DNA from: RH-AL1 sp964247745
Lineage (GTDB): Bacteria > Pseudomonadota > Alphaproteobacteria > Rhizobiales > Beijerinckiaceae
Direction of reading: 5' to 3'
DNA length: 10,228 nucleotides
Assembly: GCA_964247745.1 (NCBI GenBank)
Contig: CAXTVT010000102.1
Location: forward strand, 1 to 10,228
Part shown: positions 6,343-10,228 of the stretch, one piece after another
How positions within the stretch are numbered: position 1 is the stretch's first letter
Layout of the letters: each line of letters starts with the position of its first letter
The notes under the pieces: model-generated
Database searches by the model: none
Told to the model about the DNA's origin: nothing
The model's input: only the letters and a program-made list of their open reading frames with translations
Translations under genes and position numbers: made by a program

Positions 6343-7907
6343 ACGTCTATGCGCCCGACCTCCATGCGACGCCTTGCCGACGCGTCGCCGTCGTTGGCGG
6401 CGGTCTCGGCGGCCTCGCCGCCGCCGCCGTGGCGAGCGCGCGCGGCCACCAGGTCACGCTTTACGAGAAGAACGATTGGCTCGGCGGCAAGGCCGCCGTC
6501 CTGGAGGAGGGCGGTTTCCGCTTCGACATGGGGCCGACGATCCTGACGGTGCCGGCGGTGCTCGACCGCATCTTCGCCGAGGGCGGAAAGCGCACGTCGG
6601 ACTACCTCGACCTGCGCCGCCTCGACCCGCAATGGCGCTGCTTCTTCGACGGCGGCGACCGCATCGACCTTATGGCCGACGGCGACGCGATGGCGGCGGA
6701 GATGGATCGCTTCGCCCCCGGCAAGGGCGTCGGGGAAGGCTACAGGCGGTTCCTCGCCATCTCGAAGCAGCTGTACGAGGTGTCGGACCGCTTCTTCTTC
6801 TGGAAGGCGGTCGAGGACCTTTTCGACACGATCGACGTGCGCGCCAACATGAACCCGTCGACGCTGCGCGACGTCCTCTCGCTGCGCATGCACGCGACCG
6901 TGGCCTCCACCATCCGCGGCAAGGTCAAGGATGCGCGTCTCGCGCAGATGCTCGACCATTTCGTGCAATACGTCGGCTCGTCGCCCTATGGCGCGCCCGC
7001 CGTGCTCTGCGCCATCGCCCACATGCAGACGGCGCAGGGCGTGTGGTACCCGATGGGCGGCACACGCGCCGTGGCGGACGCGCTGGTGCGCTTCGCCAGC
7101 GAGCGCGGCGCCACCTTCCGCGCGGCGGAGGATGTCCTCGGCATCGCCACCGAAGGCGCTCGCGCCGTCGGCGTCCGCACGTCGCGCGGCGTCGAGCTCT
7201 ACGACAGCGTGGTCTCCAACATGGATTCCGTGCGCACCTACCGCGAGCTTGTCGGCGGCCGGGTCGGTGCGGCCTACGCCAGGCGCAAGTTCGAGCCGGC
7301 CTGCTCCGGCGTGGTGCTCTACCTCGGCTTGAATCGCCGCTACGACCACCTCCAGCACCACAACTTCATCTTCTCGCGCGACCCAAAGGAGGAGTTCGAC
7401 GCGATCTACAAGCGCGGCGAACCAGCTCCGGATCCGACCGCCTATGTCTGCGCTCCGTCCGGCACCGAACCGGGCGTGGCGCCCGATGGCGGCGAGGCGC
7501 TCTACGTGCTGGTGCACACGCCCTACCTGCGTCCGCACCACGACTGGCGTTCCGGCGACCTCTACCCGCGCTATCGCCAGACGATCCTGGACAAGCTGAA
7601 GTCCGCCGCCGGCATGGCCGACATCGAGGAGCGCATCGTCGTAGAGCGGCATTTGACGCCCCACGACATCCACGAGCGCTACCGCGTCCTGAACGGCGCG
7701 ATCTACGGACTCGCCAGCCACGGCCGCATGATGGGCGCCTTCAAGCCGGGCAACCGCTCGCGCGAGGTGCGCGACCTTTATCTCGCCGGCGGCGCCGCGC
7801 ACCCGGGCCCCGGCATGCCCATGGTCATGATGTCGGGATGGATCGCCGCCGACGCGCTGGACCAGGACGCGCGTGGCGTCGCCCGCGAGATGGCCGGCAA
7901 TGCCTGA
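6339..7907 (+). CDS. crtP: CrtP-type 4,4'-diapocarotenoid oxygenase/oxidase
   Basis: The 522-residue flavoprotein is a paralogue of the desaturase but matches the CrtP branch, which oxidises terminal methyl groups of diapocarotenes towards aldehydes. CrtP-like signatures are VVGGGLGG (18-25), LYEKNDWLGGKA (41-52), DMGPTILTVP (63-72), the stretch RLDPQWRCFFDGG, then HFVQYVGSSPYGAPAVL, QGVWYPMGG, VVSNMDS, KFEPACSGVVLYLGL with HHNFIFSRD, and the FAD-proximal LYLAGGAAHPGPGMPMV at 480-496. These resemble Staphylococcus CrtP block by block, including the YVGSS segment that separates it from CrtN. Its ATG overlaps the crtN TGA, so the two are translationally coupled and could act as a pair on the membrane. 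A long antisense frame over this gene is a base-composition shadow. A plain desaturase role cannot be excluded from sequence alone. Confidence 0.86.
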   Translation: MNVYAPDLHATPCRRVAVVGGGLGGLAAAAVASARGHQVTLYEKNDWLGGKAAVLEEGGFRFDMGPTILTVPAVLDRIFAEGGKRTSDYLDLRRLDPQWRCFFDGGDRIDLMADGDAMAAEMDRFAPGKGVGEGYRRFLAISKQLYEVSDRFFFWKAVEDLFDTIDVRANMNPSTLRDVLSLRMHATVASTIRGKVKDARLAQMLDHFVQYVGSSPYGAPAVLCAIAHMQTAQGVWYPMGGTRAVADALVRFASERGATFRAAEDVLGIATEGARAVGVRTSRGVELYDSVVSNMDSVRTYRELVGGRVGAAYARRKFEPACSGVVLYLGLNRRYDHLQHHNFIFSRDPKEEFDAIYKRGEPAPDPTAYVCAPSGTEPGVAPDGGEALYVLVHTPYLRPHHDWRSGDLYPRYRQTILDKLKSAAGMADIEERIVVERHLTPHDIHERYRVLNGAIYGLASHGRMMGAFKPGNRSREVRDLYLAGGAAHPGPGMPMVMMSGWIAADALDQDARGVAREMAGNA

Positions 7908-7958
7908 GCGGAGGCCATCGCCGCGACCACGCATCGGTCCGTCCTGGCGACGATCGCA

Positions 7959-8744
7959 GTGAGCCACGCGCTGCCGCGCGCGGTCATCGATGCGCGATCG
8001 CCGGCGCTGCTTCGTCTTTTCGCCATGCTGTTCCGCCGCGATCTCGCGCGATCGTTCCACGCGGTGCGATGCTCCGGGGACATTCCCACCGTGCCCGGAC
8101 CATTGGTGATCTTCGCCAACCATCCATCGTGGTGGGATGGCGAACTCTTCGTCTGGCTCAGCGCGACCAGGTTCAAGGCGCGCCGCGGCTTTGCGCCGAT
8201 GGATGCCCGGATGCTGCGGCAATATGGATTCTTCCGGTCGCTGGGGGCCTTCGGCGTGATGCCGGGTCACGCCGGCGCCGCGGCGTTGCTTCGCGTCGGC
8301 GAAGCCGTGCTCGCGCTTGAGGACGGACTGCTCCTGATCAATGCGGAAGGACGCTTCCGCGACGTGCGCGAGCGTCCGTTGCGCTTGGCGGGCGGCCTCG
8401 CCCGGTTGGCGAAGCGTGTGCCGGAGGCGCGTTTCGTGCCCCTGGCAATCGAATACGCCTTCTGGGACGAGCGTCGTCCGAACTGCCTGCTGCGCTTCGG
8501 CGCACCCGTGCCGTCGGACGCGATCCGGACCTCGGGGCCGTCGGCCTTCGCACAGGCCCTCGAAACCACCATGGATGCGCTCGCCGCCGACGCCGCCGCG
8601 CGGGATCCCTCGCGGTTCGAGACGCTTCTCGAGGGTCGGACCGGGATCAACGCAACGTACGACATTTGGCGTCGCCTCCTTGCGGCGGTTCGCGGCCGCC
8701 GCTTCGATCCCGCGCATCGCGCCGGCATGGACCGCGCGCCGTGA
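7959..8744 (+). CDS. PlsC-family (lysophospholipid-type) acyltransferase of the carotenoid operon
   Basis: The 261-residue protein has the PlsC/LPLAT hallmarks: HPSWWD (His55 to Asp60, the HX4D catalytic motif) after VIFAN, a FFRSLGAFGVMPG block at about 91-103, EGRFRDVRERPL at 130-141 in place of the common FPEGT motif, and VPLAIEY at 160-166. Such enzymes transfer a fatty acyl group from CoA or ACP. In this operon the natural inference is acylation of the sugar of the glycosyl carotenoate, the step done in Staphylococcus by the unrelated CrtO. The start is uncertain: GTG 7959 is chosen, but no good ribosome site precedes it. The GGAGG at 7910-7914 is 44 bases too far upstream, and ATG 8025 would clip the N-terminal helix. 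The gene is in the same frame as crtP, with no stop between the crtP TGA and itself. Confidence 0.8.
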   Translation: MSHALPRAVIDARSPALLRLFAMLFRRDLARSFHAVRCSGDIPTVPGPLVIFANHPSWWDGELFVWLSATRFKARRGFAPMDARMLRQYGFFRSLGAFGVMPGHAGAAALLRVGEAVLALEDGLLLINAEGRFRDVRERPLRLAGGLARLAKRVPEARFVPLAIEYAFWDERRPNCLLRFGAPVPSDAIRTSGPSAFAQALETTMDALAADAAARDPSRFETLLEGRTGINATYDIWRRLLAAVRGRRFDPAHRAGMDRAP

Positions 8745-9859
8745 TCGCGCTCGCCGTCGTGGCGCTCGCGCTGGCCGCGCTGCCGACGGTCATGACCTTC
8801 GTCAACCTCGCCGCCTTGCGCGAGCCGCCACCCGCGCCGGCCGGGACGCGCGTCGCGATCCTCGTCCCGGCTCGCGACGAGGCAGCCGGCATCGCCGCAT
8901 GCCTCGAGAGCGTTCTGGCTTCTACGAAGGTCGCGCTCGAGGTGATCGTGCTGGACGACCATTCCACGGACGCAACCGCCTCCATCGTCTCGCGGATGGC
9001 TGAGATCGATCCGCGGCTGCGCCTCGCCTCCGCCCCGCCACTCCCTCCGGGGTGGTCCGGCAAGCAGCACGCCTGCCACGTGCTCGGCCAGATGACCGAA
9101 GCGAAGAAACTCATCTTCCTCGATGCCGACGTTCGCCTCGAGCCCGATGCCGCCGCCCGCCTCTGCGGCGCCCTGGCCGACGCCGCCCTCGTCAGCGGCG
9201 TGCCGCGTCAGCGCATGGGGAGCCTCGGCGAACTCCTGATCATCCCGATGATCAACGCCGTGTTGCTGGGCTATCTGCCGATCCCCCTTGCGCGCCGGGA
9301 CGGCCGCCCGGCGTTGGCCGCCGCCTGCGGGCAGATGATCGCCGTGCGTGCCGACGCATACCGCCTCTCCGGCGGCCATGCCGGCATACGCTCCAGCCTC
9401 CACGACGGTTTGACTCTGCCGCGGCTGTTTCGCCGCGCCGGCCTGCGCACCGACCTCGTCGCCGGTTCCGGCCTCGCGTCCTGCCGGATGTACGTCGGCT
9501 GGCGCGCCACGGTCCACGGCACGACCAAGAACGCGACGGAGGGCCTGGCCCGACCGGTCGCGCTCCCGATCTGGACGACGCTGCTGCTGGGCGGGCACGT
9601 CGCGCCCTGGATCCTGCTCGTCGAGGCGCTTTATGGCGGCGGCGACTTCCCCGCCGCCGTCCTGTCCGCGCTTGCCTGCGCCGGTCCGATCGCGGCGAGG
9701 TCGGCGCAGACGGTAATCTGCCGGGAGCCTTCGTTCTCCGTGCCGCTGCATCCGTTCGGCGTGGCAATGCTTGTCGCCCTGCAATGGCTGGCGCTCGGCC
9801 GCAGGTGGGCCGGGCGGACCGAGACGTGGCGCGGACGAAGCTATCCAGCGGGAGGGTGA
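8741..9859 (+). CDS. crtQ: CrtQ/CruC-like family 2 glycosyltransferase
   Basis: The 372-residue protein is a membrane GT-A glycosyltransferase, close in length to Staphylococcus 4,4'-diaponeurosporenoate glycosyltransferase CrtQ (375 aa). It starts at GTG 8741, overlapping the acyltransferase TGA as GTGA. An N-terminal hydrophobic segment (about 2-20) is followed by VAILVPARDE (38-47), LDDHSTDAT (71-79) and the metal-binding LDADV (127-131). The acceptor-side HDG motif is at 221-223, followed by RRAGLRTDLV. Two hydrophobic C-terminal stretches lie at about 276-297 and 304-318, a third at about 339-352, and the end WRGRSY resembles the conserved W-K/R-GR-Y tail of this group. It would transfer a sugar, probably glucose from UDP-glucose, to a carotenoid carboxylate or hydroxyl at the inner membrane. 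Sugar and acceptor are inferred from context; hydroxychlorobactene-type transferases are the nearest alternative. Confidence 0.8.
   Translation: MIALAVVALALAALPTVMTFVNLAALREPPPAPAGTRVAILVPARDEAAGIAACLESVLASTKVALEVIVLDDHSTDATASIVSRMAEIDPRLRLASAPPLPPGWSGKQHACHVLGQMTEAKKLIFLDADVRLEPDAAARLCGALADAALVSGVPRQRMGSLGELLIIPMINAVLLGYLPIPLARRDGRPALAAACGQMIAVRADAYRLSGGHAGIRSSLHDGLTLPRLFRRAGLRTDLVAGSGLASCRMYVGWRATVHGTTKNATEGLARPVALPIWTTLLLGGHVAPWILLVEALYGGGDFPAAVLSALACAGPIAARSAQTVICREPSFSVPLHPFGVAMLVALQWLALGRRWAGRTETWRGRSYPAGG
9851..9856 (+). promoter_or_regulatory. Ribosome binding site of the aldehyde dehydrogenase gene
   Basis: GGAGGG overlaps the end of the glycosyltransferase gene and lies 5 bases before the ATG at 9862. 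It confirms that ATG as the start. Confidence 0.75.
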
Positions 9860-9861
9860 GC

Positions 9862-10228
9862 ATGGCTACGCTCGACAACGCGCCTCGCGCCCTGCAGCGC
9901 ATGAGGGAGGCGCAGGCGTGCGATGGGGATCCCGGCCTGGATCGGCGCCGGGGCGCTTTGCGCGCCCTGCGTCGGCTGGTGTTGGTCGAGGCAGAGTCTT
10001 TCGCCGCCGCGATCGCACAGGATTTCGGGCGACGTTCCTGGCACGAGACAATGATCGCCGAGATCTCGGTCGTCCTTGCCGCCATCGATCATGCGCTGCC
10101 GCGCCTCGAAAGCTGGAGCCGTCCGGAGCGTGTGCCGGTGGGCTGGCGCTTCTGGCCGGCGCGGGCTCAGGTTTTCAAGCAGCCGCTGGGCGTCGTCGGT
10201 GTCGTCGCGCCCTGGAACTACCCGGTCC
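9862..10228 (+). CDS. Aldehyde dehydrogenase (coniferyl-aldehyde-dehydrogenase type), N-terminal part, truncated by window edge
   Basis: The frame is open from the ATG to the last base, giving 122 residues. The visible part is the N-terminal region of an NAD(P)-dependent aldehyde dehydrogenase. A helical start (QRMREAQA, RRRGALRALRRLV) is followed by FAAAIAQDFGRRSWHETMIAEI, LESWSRPERVPV, and the family motif GVVAPWNYPV at 113-122, whose PWNYP forms part of the cofactor and oxyanion region. The pattern (ISVVLAAIDHALPRLESW, KQPLGVVGVVAPWNYP) is that of the class-3/coniferyl aldehyde dehydrogenase branch, the branch that also acts on diapocarotenals. It begins 2 bases after the glycosyltransferase stop, so it is in the operon. 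It would oxidise the CrtP-made aldehyde to the carboxylate needed for glycosylation. The catalytic Cys and Glu lie beyond the window. Confidence 0.85.
   Translation, partial: MATLDNAPRALQRMREAQACDGDPGLDRRRGALRALRRLVLVEAESFAAAIAQDFGRRSWHETMIAEISVVLAAIDHALPRLESWSRPERVPVGWRFWPARAQVFKQPLGVVGVVAPWNYPV

Noticed and set aside
6324..8717. Antisense open frame of 797 codons over crtP and the acyltransferase
   Set aside because: It is the mirror of well-supported genes, its protein is arginine/histidine/alanine-rich without a recognisable domain, and GC-rich coding DNA often leaves such frames open.
8267..9784. Antisense open frame of 505 codons over the acyltransferase and glycosyltransferase genes
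   Set aside because: It is a composition shadow of two genes with clear motifs.
1..10228. CRISPR arrays, insertion sequences, tRNA or rRNA genes
   Set aside because: No regularly spaced repeats, transposase motifs, terminal inverted repeats or RNA gene patterns were seen.

Overview
The window is a GC-rich stretch with strong G/C third-position bias, short intergenic gaps and overlapping start/stop codons. This fits an alphaproteobacterium, most likely a Hyphomicrobiales- or Rhodospirillales-type lineage. That placement rests on base composition and gene content only, and no genus can be named from the sequence.

Layout. (1) Bases 3-524 are the 3' end of a DNA polymerase IV gene (dinB), followed 17 bases later by a small MTH1187/DUF77-type thiamine-binding protein gene (542-829). 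(2) Three genes then lie on the minus strand: a benzoylformate-decarboxylase-like thiamine-diphosphate enzyme (891-2492), a pyridoxamine-5'-phosphate-oxidase-fold general stress protein (2678-3181) and a membrane-anchored alpha/beta hydrolase (3439-4389). (3) A 172-base divergent gap (4390-4561) separates the hydrolase from a tightly packed plus-strand operon that runs off the right edge. Its order is a 57-codon small ORF, crtN-like desaturase, crtP-like oxygenase, PlsC-type acyltransferase, crtQ-like glycosyltransferase and aldehyde dehydrogenase (incomplete).

How the genes work together. The operon has the parts expected for a C30 glycosylated and acylated carotenoic acid, the staphyloxanthin type of end product. 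CrtN would desaturate a C30 precursor, CrtP would oxidise a terminal methyl group, the aldehyde dehydrogenase would make the carboxylate, the glycosyltransferase would add a sugar, and the acyltransferase would add a fatty acid. No C30 synthase (crtM) is visible. The precursor may therefore be squalene made by hopanoid-type hpnCDE genes elsewhere, as described for Methylobacterium and planctomycetes.

The most notable points are a well-initiated small ORF whose TGA overlaps a TTG start of crtN, a PlsC-type acyltransferase where Staphylococcus uses a different CrtO, and a decarboxylase that keeps its core catalytic residues but differs at four substrate-pocket positions of the benzoylformate enzyme.
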